Both the position numbers and the translations under genes were made by a program. 43,717 bases of DNA from Saprospiraceae bacterium (GTDB taxonomy: Bacteria > Bacteroidota > Bacteroidia > Chitinophagales > Saprospiraceae), in the NCBI GenBank assembly GCA_029263015.1, contig JAJCYI010000017.1, forward strand, positions 1 to 43,717. The letters are read 5' to 3'. The notes under the pieces are model-generated. The model searched no databases and was not told the DNA's origin. It was given only the letters and a program-made list of their open reading frames with translations. Within the stretch, counting starts at the first letter, position 1; each line of letters opens with the position of its first letter. This document shows positions 6,659 to 16,317 of the stretch, piece by piece.

Positions 6659-9600
6659 CTACCTCACCAAATGAATTCCACCTTCTTCAAAAATCTCCAA
6701 CAAGTTTCCATCACAATTCCTGATCCTCAATTCCATGAACCAAGCGAATACAGCAGGATCCATTGGTTTGTTTTTGAAATTTCCGTCCCAGCAGCCGTCG
6801 AGGTTGTTTGTTTCAAACATCATATCGCCCCAGCGGTCAAATATTTTCAATGAATAGAATTCCACGTCCAAACCGGGAGCGACGAAGCCTTGGTAACAGT
6901 CGTTCGTGCCGTCGTTGTTGGGGGAAAAAGAATTCGGCATATAAATCCTGCCTTCCAGCCCTACTGCTTCGAGACTAACGGTAACATCCTGCACCACCAT
7001 TTCACAATCATTGGTTATGCTAAATGAATATACGCCAGGGGCCGACACTGAAATGGAAGAATCTGATGAACCATCGCTCCACTGCCAGGTAACGGGCAAC
7101 TCGCTGACGACTATCGGACTTAGTTCTATTACATCGCCGCATTCCATCATGCGATCCTCTATTTCCACTGCAATTGGTGGGATCACGGGAATGGCGACAG
7201 GTTCTTCAAACTGGCAATCGTTGTCATCCTGCACATGAATGGTGTATGCCCCAGGGTCCAATTGATCGAAAACAAGACCAGTCTGGAAGTTTTGACCATC
7301 AAGGGAAATGAAGTACGGCGCAGTGCCACCTTGCAAGTTTTGCACTTCAATTTGACCGTCCGTGCCATTCCAGCAGATTTCACCTGCCAGCACATCAAAA
7401 GTGACTTCTGGATATTTTGAAACGCTGACTTCGATTACCGAGTCGCAACCAAACTGGTTGGTTTTGACCACAATAATATCATCGCCCTCAAATAACTGTT
7501 GCCCATCGTAATCAATGGACTCGCCGCCGCAAACTTGCAACGCCACCGTCGTTGAATCCACAGAAGCGGCCATAACAGTTACCGAAACAATGGAGTCGCA
7601 GCCATTCACCGTGGCAAATGTGAAGTCCTGCTGATCGCCTGGAAAGAGTTGAGTGCCATTGAAATCAATGAAAGAATTTTCGCAAGCCGTCAATTGCATG
7701 TTTTCAGAACTGGCAAACCACTCGACTACTGTCACTTGCACCACTGAATCGCAGCCATCTTGATCCGCTAGCGTGAAATCTTGTTGGTCGCCGGGGTCAA
7801 GATCGACGCCATTGTATGAAACAGTCGTTCCTGTACAGGCGCCTAATTCAAGCTGGGTCGTATCGACTGGAATTGCATTGACGGTCACGATAATGGTAGA
7901 ATCACAGCCATCAACAGAAGTGAAAACCAATGTATCGATTTCCCCTGCCGGAATGAAGACACCATTATATAGGATGCCATCGCCCTCACAGGCTACAAAA
8001 TTCTCATTGTTCGTTTCGGGTAGGCAGGCATTGGTCAGCAACCAGTCAAACTGTTCTTCGACATCGCAGCCAACAATATCAATATTGGTGTCCACAAAAT
8101 AGGCCTGCCAGTTGTTCGGCAGGTTGGCGGTGTCCAAAACAACGACATAGCCATTTGCCAAAATATTGTTGAAAATATAAGCTCCTAAGCCACTGGTTAC
8201 GGTATCGAGATTGACCGTGCCATCGGTCAGGATAATATCGATACCGCTCACCAAAGTGTCTGGCCCATCAATGATCCCATTTTCGTTTACATCGAAATAG
8301 ACGTTTCCAAAAATGTCCCCAAAACCAGGAACGAGATCAATGTTCAGCATATCGGAAACGGACTTGCAACCATATATATCAACCATTTCAACATAATACT
8401 CGCCGCTCTGGTCAAATACAGGTTCGGCCAGAGTACCGTTCGGCGCAGCGAGTGGCGTATTGTTGAAAAACCATTGAAATGAAGAGACCAAAGGCATGTT
8501 CGGCAAGCACATCGTATCAGGCGCACAGCGAGTATGACAACCCGTTGGGATGTTGTCAATATCAGGTGCGTTGTTCACCACGACCTCATTACTCCTGCTT
8601 TTGCAGCCAAATTGATTGACCGCTTGCGCAAAATAAGTCCCACCTGCGATTACCATAATCGAGGTGCCCGATTCACCAGTATTCCAGCTATAAATATTAT
8701 TTGGATCTGGAGTATCGACGAGCAAGGTTGCCGTATTGTTTTCACATAAAAACCCAGAAGGGATCGAAGAAATCTGCACGTCGGGTTTAGGGTTTACTAT
8801 TATGTTGAACGGTCCTTCTTCGCTGGTGCAGCCAGTCGTGTTGTCGGTGACGGTGACGGTAAAATCATAAGTCCCGACATCCAGCAAGTTGTCCCGTTCT
8901 TCAGTGAACGCTATTTCATCGCCACCCTCGCCATTTGACCAAACATAACTATAGTCCAAACTACCCTGAATAACCAAGTTGACATCCTCTCCTTCGCACA
9001 CCGTGTAGTTGTTTTCAAAAAACGCAACGGGTTGCCCAAATTCATTATACTCCACTGCTTTGATGATGCCGTTTGGCTCACCAAAAACATCCACCACGGC
9101 ATCCGCAGGCGAATAAGTACAGCCTTCCGCATCGGTCAACGTGACGTCGTAAACGCCTGATGTGGAGGTAGTTATTTGATTGACTTGATCGTTGGTACTC
9201 CACACATAATTAATTCCACCAGGAGGTGCTGTAAGTGTAACATTATCGCCCTCGCAGATAGGGGAGGGTTGGGAGAAAGCAATGTCCCCGCCGAGCATAT
9301 TCGGTTCTACCATCACGATTTCAGAGAAAGTTGTAGAACAACCAAAAATATTGGTGGCTGTCACTGAAACAGTATAGGCGCCTGGAGCGTCAAATTCGTG
9401 ATAAGTGTCCAAGTTGGCTGAACCATTGGCATCACCACTGCTGGGATCGCCAAAATTCCACAATACATCTATTGCATCAGCAGACACGTTGGCACTAAAT
9501 GGAAGGGCTGTATTCTCGCAAGTTTGAGCTGGAACAAGAAAATCAACCATCGGCGGATCAAAAATGGTAACATCTTTGGAAACGGTGACTGCACAACCAC

Positions 9601-12600
9601 TGGCCTCGGTAATGGTCAGGCTAACAGAATAGGTGCCGGGCAGTTGGAACACGTGGCTGGGGTGCTGATCCGTCGAAGTATTGAGCGGGCCGCTTGCTGG
9701 ATCATCGAAATCCCAACCCCAGCCAGTAATGGTAGCGAAAGGCATTTTTTCTGAAATATCGGTGAACGGGATGGGGATGCCGGGACAGGCCGTTTCAAAA
9801 TCAAAATCGGCGGCTGTCAAAATGGTGTCCTGCTGCAACTGCCCGGCGAGGCAGGTGCCGCCGGGGTTGTCGAGGTCGGGGACAAGCCCCAAAAATAAAA
9901 TTGGATAATAGCCTAGGCCGGAGAAAGTGTGCGAGGGGTTTTCCGCGATGGACAAATTATTGGCGCCGCTCCCTGGGTCGCCAAAATTCCAATTCCAACT
10001 GCCGGGCACATCGTTGGTGCTCGTGTTGATGAAATTATGGGTCGGGCAATCGGCTGTGTTCTGTATTTCAAAAGAAATAGTTCCTCCCGCATTGCAACTG
10101 CCTGGAATCGTGCCTCCACCCGCTCCGCAAACACCATTGTTGCACGAGCCGCCAGCCGATGCACAGTCTGCAATGAGCAGGGTGTTGGAACTATTGGTGC
10201 AGCCGTTCTGGTCGGTAACAATCACAGAATACGTGCCGATGGAATCGGTGGGAAAATAAGGCGAATTGACTCCCGCGGGAACGCCATTGGCAGTCCACGC
10301 AAAATCATAACCGTCCTCGGTGGTGGAGGCCGTGATGGTCACAGATGGCCCCCCTGGGCACAGTCCAACATAGATGGGCACCGAAATGGTCACGGCCGGC
10401 AGCGGCAGTTCAAAAATATCGAATGAAGTGCTTCCCGCGCAGCCGTCTTGGTCAACCACCGTCAGGTTATAAAAGCCAGCGGGCAGGTCGGGGTTCGGGA
10501 GGGTGGAAACGAGCAGGCCGTTTTCGTCCAGCCATTCGTATGAAACAAATGGGGCAGTGGTGCTGACTGCTGCCAATTCATTTTTGCATATTTCATTGGG
10601 GTGAATCACTTGTGGGTCAGGTAGTGGCAGCACGTCCACGTTAATATTTTCGATCGCTGCGCAAATACCCAAGCTCACGGTTGCGGGTCCAGCACTGTGC
10701 CAAACTACCTCGATGTTTTCTGTGCCCTGCCCATTGACGATCGTGCCCCTGTCTGCGGGGGAGATGCTCCAGGAGTAGTCCACATTTTCAAAGACAGGCG
10801 CCGAGTACATGCCCGTTTCTTCCAGACAAACCTCGTCGTTCCCTGTCACCTGATACGCTGGTATTTCATTGATAGTCAATGAAATAGGGTCAGAAGTACA
10901 AGCCTGACCAATAGTCGAAGTCTGCGTTACCATCACTTCATAAGGTGGAACCGGCCCCCAGGTCACATTGGCGGGGTCGCCATTGGAAGTGCTTGGCGTA
11001 CCACCGACAAAAGCCCAACTGAAATCATGGAGCGGAAGGCCATTTGCGGTGTAGCTGTATGTCTGGCCAGGGCAAATTTCAACCGTGCCATCAATACTGG
11101 TGACAGGCTGAGGGGCTTCGGTTAGTTTTACAAAAATGTCGTAATCATCATTACAGAAATTGGCGGGATTGGCAGCTTCGGCGTGAACAGTATAACTGCC
11201 TGGCGTGAAATTCCAATCAATGCTAACCCCCGGCGCTGGGCCTCCTGTCCAAACAACAGTGCCGGCAGTGTCAATTAATTCCCAATTGCTGTTTATCGGC
11301 AGATCGGTAATGGAATTAAAGCTCCGGTAGTCAGCCGAACTATTTTCACAAACCTCGATAGGGCCTTTTAGGTAAAATGATGGCACAATATCCACTTCTA
11401 AAGTGTCCCTGCCTTCGCAGCCGAGATAGCAGTTGTTGAATTCTACTATGACGCGTTGTGGGTTGTTCATATTTGCGTTGCCATACCAATTGATGGTCAC
11501 GCGTTCCGAACCTTGTCCCCCGACGATATTGCCAGATCCGTTCACCGACCAGGTAATCTCAGTTCCCTGATAATTGGGAATATGATATTCTTCCGTGCTG
11601 CCCTCACAGACTTTGTCACGCCCAAGGATTTGCACCGCATCGGAGACAATGGGGATCGGCACCACGTTCGGAATGTTGCAGACATTTCCTGCACAGCCAC
11701 TCACGTCAAGCGAAACAAATCCTTCAGGTCCGGCAGTCCATTCTACCGTAATAAAATTATCTACTGGGCCGCCGCCATCCAGCACTGTCCCAGCACCAAT
11801 AATGCTCCAATTATAAGTGCCGCAGCTCACATCCGTTGAGTAGGTCACGGAATTGCCTTCGCAAACCGTGCCCACGCAATTGATCTCCGCCACATCGGCG
11901 GCGAGCACATTTATTTCCACAAAAGTCGTATCACTACAAAAGCAGGCATTCCGTGCTATCAGCGAAACAGTGTAGTTCCCAGGGGTGGGATAGGTATGAT
12001 TCGGCTCGAACTGGGTGGAAGTATTGAGGTCGCCAAAATCCCAGATATAAGAAGCAGCGCTTTCACTGTCATTTTGAAAATAAACCGTTTGCCCTTGGCA
12101 AATTTCAATGACGTTGTTGACTGCTGACGGAGTGGAAGCAATCATTGCTTTGGGTTCTTCGAGGATTTCCACGCAGAGGGAACTTTCGCCGGAGCAAGAA
12201 AGAGTGGGATCAAGACAGGCTATTTCAATACTGACCGTATCCTTGCATCCAAAGTCGTCTTCTAAAATTATGGAATACAGTCCTGGGCATAGGCCATCTT
12301 GGGAAAGTGTTGATGATAGGCCATTGTTCCAAGTGACCATGAAAGCGGAGTTGAGTGCCAACGCCACCGGCTCCACTTCGATATAACCGTCACAGGTGTT
12401 GCAATCCGTGGCATGAAGAATCTGCACAGGATTCAAGGTTATGAAACACTCAAAATCGGTACCTACAATGTCAAACTGGCAATTTGCCATCTGGCCTGAA
12501 ACATCGGTCACTTCAATGAGATAAGTGCCAGTTTCTAGTAAAGAAAAGTACAAGCTGTCATTGGTAGAAAAATTCATCACCTGATTAGGGCCTGTCAACA

Positions 12601-13294
12601 CTACCTCAAAGGGGGGCGTACCTCCAAGTATATTGAGGTAGCCTTCTCCTGTGCCCAAGTCTGGATTATTATTAGTGTACTGCGTCATGCCGCAAAAGAT
12701 CTGCAATGGCTCCGATGTGCCACTCCCTCCACCAACTGTCGCTGTCACTTCCCCTTGTCCGGGAGCGCCCCAGTCAACGGTTACTGAATTGCCGTTGATG
12801 GTGAAATTTTCTGCGCCCTGCACCGCCCAATCAACCAACATCCCAGGCGGTACATCGGTCGCTTCATAAGTTGCTGAGTTGAAAGCACATATCCGGTCGC
12901 AAGTGGTCAAGCTGTCTGGGCAGGCAGCGGAGGTGGAAATGATGATGGGGTTTGCCACTGTGGTTACTTCGATAAAAATCTGTGTCTCAAAATCAAACGT
13001 ATCGCCCTGTTGAGTTATGGCGATTCCAGTGACTATTAGGAATATCCCATTTGGGTCGTCAGCACATATCGTAACTATTGTACCACTATTAATTATCGCG
13101 CCTCCATTTGATGTCCAATCGGCAACTTCGATGAAAGCAGTCGAGTCAAGTAAAACCACCTCATACGTTGCACATTCGCCTAAACATAATTCTGGCGGAC
13201 CAAAAATAGTGGCATCTATTTGGGCATTGGAATAGCTTACATTGAGAAACCAACAAACAGAAAAAAGCAGGGATAAACGCAGTAATTTTTTCAT
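6659..13294 (-). CDS. giant PKD/SprB-repeat adhesin with T9SS type B sorting domain
   Basis: 2211 residues from the ATG at 13294, which starts a clear signal peptide (MKKLLRLSLLFSVCWFLNVS); an in-frame extension to 13396 lacks support. It is a repetitive cell-surface protein. PKD domains are visible near 420 (WDFGDLNTS), 1105 (WNFGDPGSG), 1198 (WDFDDPASG) and 1281 (WNFGDPSSG), separated by many Ig-like blocks with paired Cys. Near 1650-1720 is an SdrD B-like segment (GNVYFDVNENGIIDG), at ~1760-1955 a four-fold GCDS repeat, at ~1965-2035 an SprB repeat (TAPYFISLDGQNFQTG). The last ~95 residues (PNSFSPNNDGTND, DRWGDMMFE, GGIHLVR) are the gliding-motility CHB / T9SS type B sorting domain. Likely role: adhesion or gliding. 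Upstream on the same strand is a PorE-like gene (315-bp gap), possibly one unit. Confidence 0.92.
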   Translation of the reverse strand: MKKLLRLSLLFSVCWFLNVSYSNAQIDATIFGPPELCLGECATYEVVLLDSTAFIEVADWTSNGGAIINSGTIVTICADDPNGIFLIVTGIAITQQGDTFDFETQIFIEVTTVANPIIISTSAACPDSLTTCDRICAFNSATYEATDVPPGMLVDWAVQGAENFTINGNSVTVDWGAPGQGEVTATVGGGSGTSEPLQIFCGMTQYTNNNPDLGTGEGYLNILGGTPPFEVVLTGPNQVMNFSTNDSLYFSLLETGTYLIEVTDVSGQMANCQFDIVGTDFECFITLNPVQILHATDCNTCDGYIEVEPVALALNSAFMVTWNNGLSSTLSQDGLCPGLYSIILEDDFGCKDTVSIEIACLDPTLSCSGESSLCVEILEEPKAMIASTPSAVNNVIEICQGQTVYFQNDSESAASYIWDFGDLNTSTQFEPNHTYPTPGNYTVSLIARNACFCSDTTFVEINVLAADVAEINCVGTVCEGNSVTYSTDVSCGTYNWSIIGAGTVLDGGGPVDNFITVEWTAGPEGFVSLDVSGCAGNVCNIPNVVPIPIVSDAVQILGRDKVCEGSTEEYHIPNYQGTEITWSVNGSGNIVGGQGSERVTINWYGNANMNNPQRVIVEFNNCYLGCEGRDTLEVDIVPSFYLKGPIEVCENSSADYRSFNSITDLPINSNWELIDTAGTVVWTGGPAPGVSIDWNFTPGSYTVHAEAANPANFCNDDYDIFVKLTEAPQPVTSIDGTVEICPGQTYSYTANGLPLHDFSWAFVGGTPSTSNGDPANVTWGPVPPYEVMVTQTSTIGQACTSDPISLTINEIPAYQVTGNDEVCLEETGMYSAPVFENVDYSWSISPADRGTIVNGQGTENIEVVWHSAGPATVSLGICAAIENINVDVLPLPDPQVIHPNEICKNELAAVSTTAPFVSYEWLDENGLLVSTLPNPDLPAGFYNLTVVDQDGCAGSTSFDIFELPLPAVTISVPIYVGLCPGGPSVTITASTTEDGYDFAWTANGVPAGVNSPYFPTDSIGTYSVIVTDQNGCTNSSNTLLIADCASAGGSCNNGVCGAGGGTIPGSCNAGGTISFEIQNTADCPTHNFINTSTNDVPGSWNWNFGDPGSGANNLSIAENPSHTFSGLGYYPILFLGLVPDLDNPGGTCLAGQLQQDTILTAADFDFETACPGIPIPFTDISEKMPFATITGWGWDFDDPASGPLNTSTDQHPSHVFQLPGTYSVSLTITEASGCAVTVSKDVTIFDPPMVDFLVPAQTCENTALPFSANVSADAIDVLWNFGDPSSGDANGSANLDTYHEFDAPGAYTVSVTATNIFGCSTTFSEIVMVEPNMLGGDIAFSQPSPICEGDNVTLTAPPGGINYVWSTNDQVNQITTSTSGVYDVTLTDAEGCTYSPADAVVDVFGEPNGIIKAVEYNEFGQPVAFFENNYTVCEGEDVNLVIQGSLDYSYVWSNGEGGDEIAFTEERDNLLDVGTYDFTVTVTDNTTGCTSEEGPFNIIVNPKPDVQISSIPSGFLCENNTATLLVDTPDPNNIYSWNTGESGTSIMVIAGGTYFAQAVNQFGCKSRSNEVVVNNAPDIDNIPTGCHTRCAPDTMCLPNMPLVSSFQWFFNNTPLAAPNGTLAEPVFDQSGEYYVEMVDIYGCKSVSDMLNIDLVPGFGDIFGNVYFDVNENGIIDGPDTLVSGIDIILTDGTVNLDTVTSGLGAYIFNNILANGYVVVLDTANLPNNWQAYFVDTNIDIVGCDVEEQFDWLLTNACLPETNNENFVACEGDGILYNGVFIPAGEIDTLVFTSVDGCDSTIIVTVNAIPVDTTQLELGACTGTTVSYNGVDLDPGDQQDFTLADQDGCDSVVQVTVVEWFASSENMQLTACENSFIDFNGTQLFPGDQQDFTFATVNGCDSIVSVTVMAASVDSTTVALQVCGGESIDYDGQQLFEGDDIIVVKTNQFGCDSVIEVSVSKYPEVTFDVLAGEICWNGTDGQIEVQNLQGGTAPYFISLDGQNFQTGLVFDQLDPGAYTIHVQDDNDCQFEEPVAIPVIPPIAVEIEDRMMECGDVIELSPIVVSELPVTWQWSDGSSDSSISVSAPGVYSFSITNDCEMVVQDVTVSLEAVGLEGRIYMPNSFSPNNDGTNDCYQGFVAPGLDVEFYSLKIFDRWGDMMFETNNLDGCWDGNFKNKPMDPAVFAWFMELRIRNCDGNLLEIFEEGGIHLVR
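7425..8000 (-). repeat. four tandem 'GCDS' protein repeats in the adhesin
   Basis: Within the adhesin, four ~48-residue units share the pattern: Cys-x-G, YNG or FNG, PGD/EGD, then GCDS followed by a V-V-x-V strand. The second and third units even share DPGDQQDFT / FPGDQQDFT. The pattern points to recent internal duplication of a small Ig-like module, each with two Cys probably joined as a disulfide. Confidence 0.7.
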
Positions 13295-13609
13295 CAGAGA
13301 TAGAGAGTTTTGTTTTGGACTTAAGACTTTTAAAAAGCCCATTAATCGGATTACGCATTTGGACGCTTCGGCATGTACACGCTCAAGCAAAAGCACACAC
13401 GCATAGATGCGTCACGTCATCAATATTTTCCAACAATCGCAGACAAGGAAGTTATATTTACGCACGAACCAAAGAAGTGAGGAGTAAAACTACGAGCCTT
13501 TTTAAACGGATGCAAATGCCAACATTGGGTTTGGAGGATTTTTGACAAAAATGGGGTGTTTGGTGGAGTCCTTTTTATGTCAATGAACCTGTCAGCAACT
13601 ACCCACACT
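13295..13609. other. 315-bp gap between PorE-like and adhesin genes
   Basis: No convincing gene, RNA or strong hairpin. Short reading frames here lack coding character. It may hold a promoter for the adhesin or be a long spacer of one transcript; no good TAnnTTTG box with a matching -33 was found. Confidence 0.5.
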
Positions 13610-15676
13610 TTATTTTTTTCTCTCAATAAAATTGGATAAATTAGGGTATTCGTGCAAATGCTGAACCGCAGTTTTTTTGGTGAGTTCCCAGCCGTTGAGG
13701 AATGGGACAGCTTCGGCGTCTTGAAAACCTAATTCCAACAATTCCTTTTCCGCTTCGAGGGCAGCTGACCACGAAAGTTGGATGCCGGGGATGAACTGTG
13801 ACTGTTTCGTTGCTGGATTTTGTAGTAACATGCCATCAGGGAAAAACTGCAAAAGTTCGTCGATCATGGCATTTCCTTCCACAGGCGCCTGTACTTGATA
13901 AACGAGGCCGGTCATGGCGGTTTTTAAAAATTTTGCCTGAAAAGAGCGCTCACCATTATTGGTTTCTTTCACTAATACGGGCAGGACTTCTGGGTTGGCG
14001 ACGAAAGGTTCAACCCTGTGGGATTCCCTCTTTTTCATTGGGTAAGATGCACCCACATTCAACAGCCTGATCTGGTGCAATGGAACATTTGCCTCTTCCA
14101 TAAAATCTTTTATTTGTTGGAGAACTGGCCTTGTTGGGAATTGCCCATTGTCGGTCGGGCCAGCGTGGGCAACAAAGGTCATTTTGAGTGTTGGATAAGT
14201 TTTGAGCCAAAGTGAAAGGTATTCCAACTTGGGCAACATTTCATCGGGCAAGGGCATGAAAGGGTTGGAAAAAGGCATCGGCCCAATCTCTATGTAGTTT
14301 GCATCTTCGATGCCTATGTTTCTTTGTAGCGAATTATGGAATTGAGATGCAGCGTTCACATTTTTCACCAGATGAAAAGCAACGGGATCGGACGTGTAGA
14401 GTTGTTTTCCCCTACTTTCGTGAAAGTTAGCCTGAAATAAATCCTGCCCTCCAAGCCCCGATTTTCTGGAAGATGAAAAAAAGCCCGAACGGCCATTGCC
14501 CAAGAGGGAAAAATAAGCATCATCATCAGCCGAATTGAACGGGATTCCCATGTTTTCGGGCGGTGTCCAATTGGCTGTCCTATCCAAAAAATAGGAATGC
14601 AAAATATCGTAGCCTCCTATGCTTTTGCGAGCATTATTGGTGCTGAAATAAAAATTACGCCCATCGGGGGCGAGGTGTGGCGACCGTTCATCATAGGCGG
14701 AATTAATGCTGGGGCCGAGGTTCTCCGGTGTCGTCCAGCCATGCTGGGTAAGTGTTGTTATATAAATATCGAGACCACCAAAACCTCCTGCCCGTCTGCT
14801 GGCAAAAAGCATAATAGTGTCATTAAAAAATTGCAGATCACAATCACCCTCCCACGCCCGAACAGGGCTCTCTAATTTCGGATACAGCAGGTTTTTATCA
14901 AACATGTTTTCCGAAAAAGTATCCACTAACATATCGCCGCTAAAAAGTGTGTTTCCCCGAAAAAAATAGAGGTGATCGCCAGTTTTGCCGAATGTTTGGA
15001 CAACCTCTTGACTTGACGAGTTAATGACCAGGCCAAGGGGCAAAGGGGAATCCCACGCACCTTTGTTTTCAGTAGTTGTATAAATATCAAAAGATGGTTC
15101 GAACGTGCTGCCTTGCCGGTCACGGTTTGAGGAGAAATAGATGATATCGGTGTAATTAGGACTTGGTAATGGCTTGAAATCATCCACAACGGAATTGACC
15201 GAGCTACCCAAATTGACGATATCAGCGACTGAGTTTATTCTCCGTATTTTCAAGCCAGTGGCACAACGCAAAATGTCGTCTTTGACCGCTGCTCGAAGCG
15301 GATGTTTAAGGCCTGCATTTTTCAAAAATATTTTATAAAAGCTGGTTGCCTTATTAAAATCTAACTGGATGTGGTAGCATTTGCCGAGATAGAGGTATGC
15401 TCCTATCGGAGCACTGTTCTTTGCATTGAAAGATTGGTAAAAATAATCTTGGGCTTCCGCCAAATTATTGGTTTCAAAATAGCAAATGCCAATGCGGGTG
15501 AGCGTAATTGGTTCATCAGGATTGTGAACATTTAACTTGAGATAGGCTTCCAGCGACTGTCGGTACTCTTCTTTCTCAAAAAAGTCAGCTGCCATCCTTT
15601 CTAATTCTTCATTGCCTTGTGAAATCAAGAATTTTGGGCAAATAAGAATAGCACATATTAGGAAAAACAGCTTCAT
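13610..15676 (-). CDS. PorE-like TPR/PD40 protein with degenerate OmpA-like domain
   Basis: 688 residues with a signal peptide (MKLFFLICAILICPKFLIS). TPR-like helices occupy ~25-150, then PD40/WD40-like propeller blades ~165-420 (YFSSNRDRQGS near 178, YFSTNNARKSIGGYDI near 345, GFFSSSRKSGLGGQDL near 402). At ~455-545 there is an OmpA-like fold (LSLWLKTYPTLKMTFVAHAG) but the expected peptidoglycan-binding Asp/Arg (GHTD..RA) are altered. The end (AEKELLELGFQDAEAVPFLNG) resembles the SPOR-like tail of Bacteroidota OmpA proteins. This order matches PorE, a T9SS accessory that anchors the machinery to peptidoglycan. Loss of the usual OmpA residues suggests altered or lost cell-wall binding. The neighbouring giant adhesin may be its partner (inference). 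Confidence 0.8.
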   Translation of the reverse strand: MKLFFLICAILICPKFLISQGNEELERMAADFFEKEEYRQSLEAYLKLNVHNPDEPITLTRIGICYFETNNLAEAQDYFYQSFNAKNSAPIGAYLYLGKCYHIQLDFNKATSFYKIFLKNAGLKHPLRAAVKDDILRCATGLKIRRINSVADIVNLGSSVNSVVDDFKPLPSPNYTDIIYFSSNRDRQGSTFEPSFDIYTTTENKGAWDSPLPLGLVINSSSQEVVQTFGKTGDHLYFFRGNTLFSGDMLVDTFSENMFDKNLLYPKLESPVRAWEGDCDLQFFNDTIMLFASRRAGGFGGLDIYITTLTQHGWTTPENLGPSINSAYDERSPHLAPDGRNFYFSTNNARKSIGGYDILHSYFLDRTANWTPPENMGIPFNSADDDAYFSLLGNGRSGFFSSSRKSGLGGQDLFQANFHESRGKQLYTSDPVAFHLVKNVNAASQFHNSLQRNIGIEDANYIEIGPMPFSNPFMPLPDEMLPKLEYLSLWLKTYPTLKMTFVAHAGPTDNGQFPTRPVLQQIKDFMEEANVPLHQIRLLNVGASYPMKKRESHRVEPFVANPEVLPVLVKETNNGERSFQAKFLKTAMTGLVYQVQAPVEGNAMIDELLQFFPDGMLLQNPATKQSQFIPGIQLSWSAALEAEKELLELGFQDAEAVPFLNGWELTKKTAVQHLHEYPNLSNFIERKK

Positions 15677-15716
15677 TTGAAAATACGGCTTTTGACAAAA
15701 TAGTGGAGTAGAAGAA

Positions 15717-15724
15717 CAAATTTA
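15717..15724 (-). promoter_or_regulatory. -7 box candidate for the PorE-like gene
   Basis: Minus-strand TAAATTTG fits TAnnTTTG and would place transcription start about 35 bp before the ORF. A -33 element is not clear; the LytTR-type site at 15737-15766 covers that position, so binding there could block or replace it. Confidence 0.4.
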
Positions 15725-15736
15725 AGGTTTCTTTAC

Positions 15737-15766
15737 ACAGTTATTCATCCAATCTACACAGTTACA
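15737..15766 (+). promoter_or_regulatory. LytTR-type binding site upstream of the sensor kinase
   Basis: Direct repeats ACAGTTATT and ACAGTTACA separated by exactly 12 bp (21-bp periodicity, two helical turns), the classic spacing and core (compare AgrA-type ACAGTTAAG) for LytTR regulators. A TA at 15799, 33 bp after the site, starts a weak -7-like TACTTTAC; transcription would then begin just before the GTG at 15826. The next gene but one encodes a LytTR regulator, so autoregulation is likely. The site also sits in the upstream region of the divergent PorE-like gene. Confidence 0.7.
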
Positions 15767-15825
15767 GGTTTATCGTTTAAAACATGTTCAGAAAACTGTA
15801 CTTTACCCCCAAATAATAAAAACCT

Positions 15826-16317
15826 GTGCGCTACCTTTTCATCGCCATAATCTTGCTGGCTTCCAAAGCATCAATTGCCCAAGAACCAGCTTATATCCAC
15901 TATGGTGTAGAAGATGGCCTCCCCAGCACATTGGTCTATCACATGTTGCAGGACAAGAAAGGGTTTCTTTGGTTTGCCACGGACAAGGGTTTGGCTCGGT
16001 TTGACGGTACGCGTTTTAAGGTTTATACTATGAAAGATGGGCTACCGGATCCGGAGGTCCTCTATATGTTTGAGGATAGCCAGGAGCGTTTATGGTTGTC
16101 TTGCTTTCAGAAGAAACCTTGTTATTTTCAAAATGGTGAGTTTCATACGGCGGAGAATGATACTTTGTTGAGTAAGTCAGAAATGAAAACTGGGATCTAT
16201 ACTTTTTATGAAGACAAAAACAGCTTTATCTGGATTGCAAACCGAACAGATAAATTTTGCATCGTGAAAAAAAAAGTCATTAGTTGCTATTATGGTATTG
16301 TCGGGGGGGGGCTATAA
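15826..16317 (+). CDS. propeller sensor histidine kinase, N-terminal part (frameshifted)
   Basis: First 163 codons of a sensor that continues at 16284-18848 in another frame. GTG start at 15826 gives a signal peptide (MRYLFIAIILLASKASIAQ) and then periplasmic two-component-regulator propeller blades: YGVEDGLPSTLVYHMLQDKKGFLWFATDKGLARFDG is cut here into the motifs DGLPS, GFLWFATDKGL and RFDG, repeated as DGLPDPEV and RLWLSCF. The frame ends in a TAA just after a run of nine G at 16303-16311. One extra G would join it to the downstream frame without a stop, giving a protein of about 1007 residues. So this is either a sequencing/assembly error, a phase-off variant, or a recent mutation. Confidence 0.8.
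   Translation: MRYLFIAIILLASKASIAQEPAYIHYGVEDGLPSTLVYHMLQDKKGFLWFATDKGLARFDGTRFKVYTMKDGLPDPEVLYMFEDSQERLWLSCFQKKPCYFQNGEFHTAENDTLLSKSEMKTGIYTFYEDKNSFIWIANRTDKFCIVKKKVISCYYGIVGGGL

Noticed and set aside
7575-7581. ACAGTTA inside the adhesin as a third LytTR site
   Set aside because: Single half-site in coding sequence, no second repeat at 12-bp spacing.
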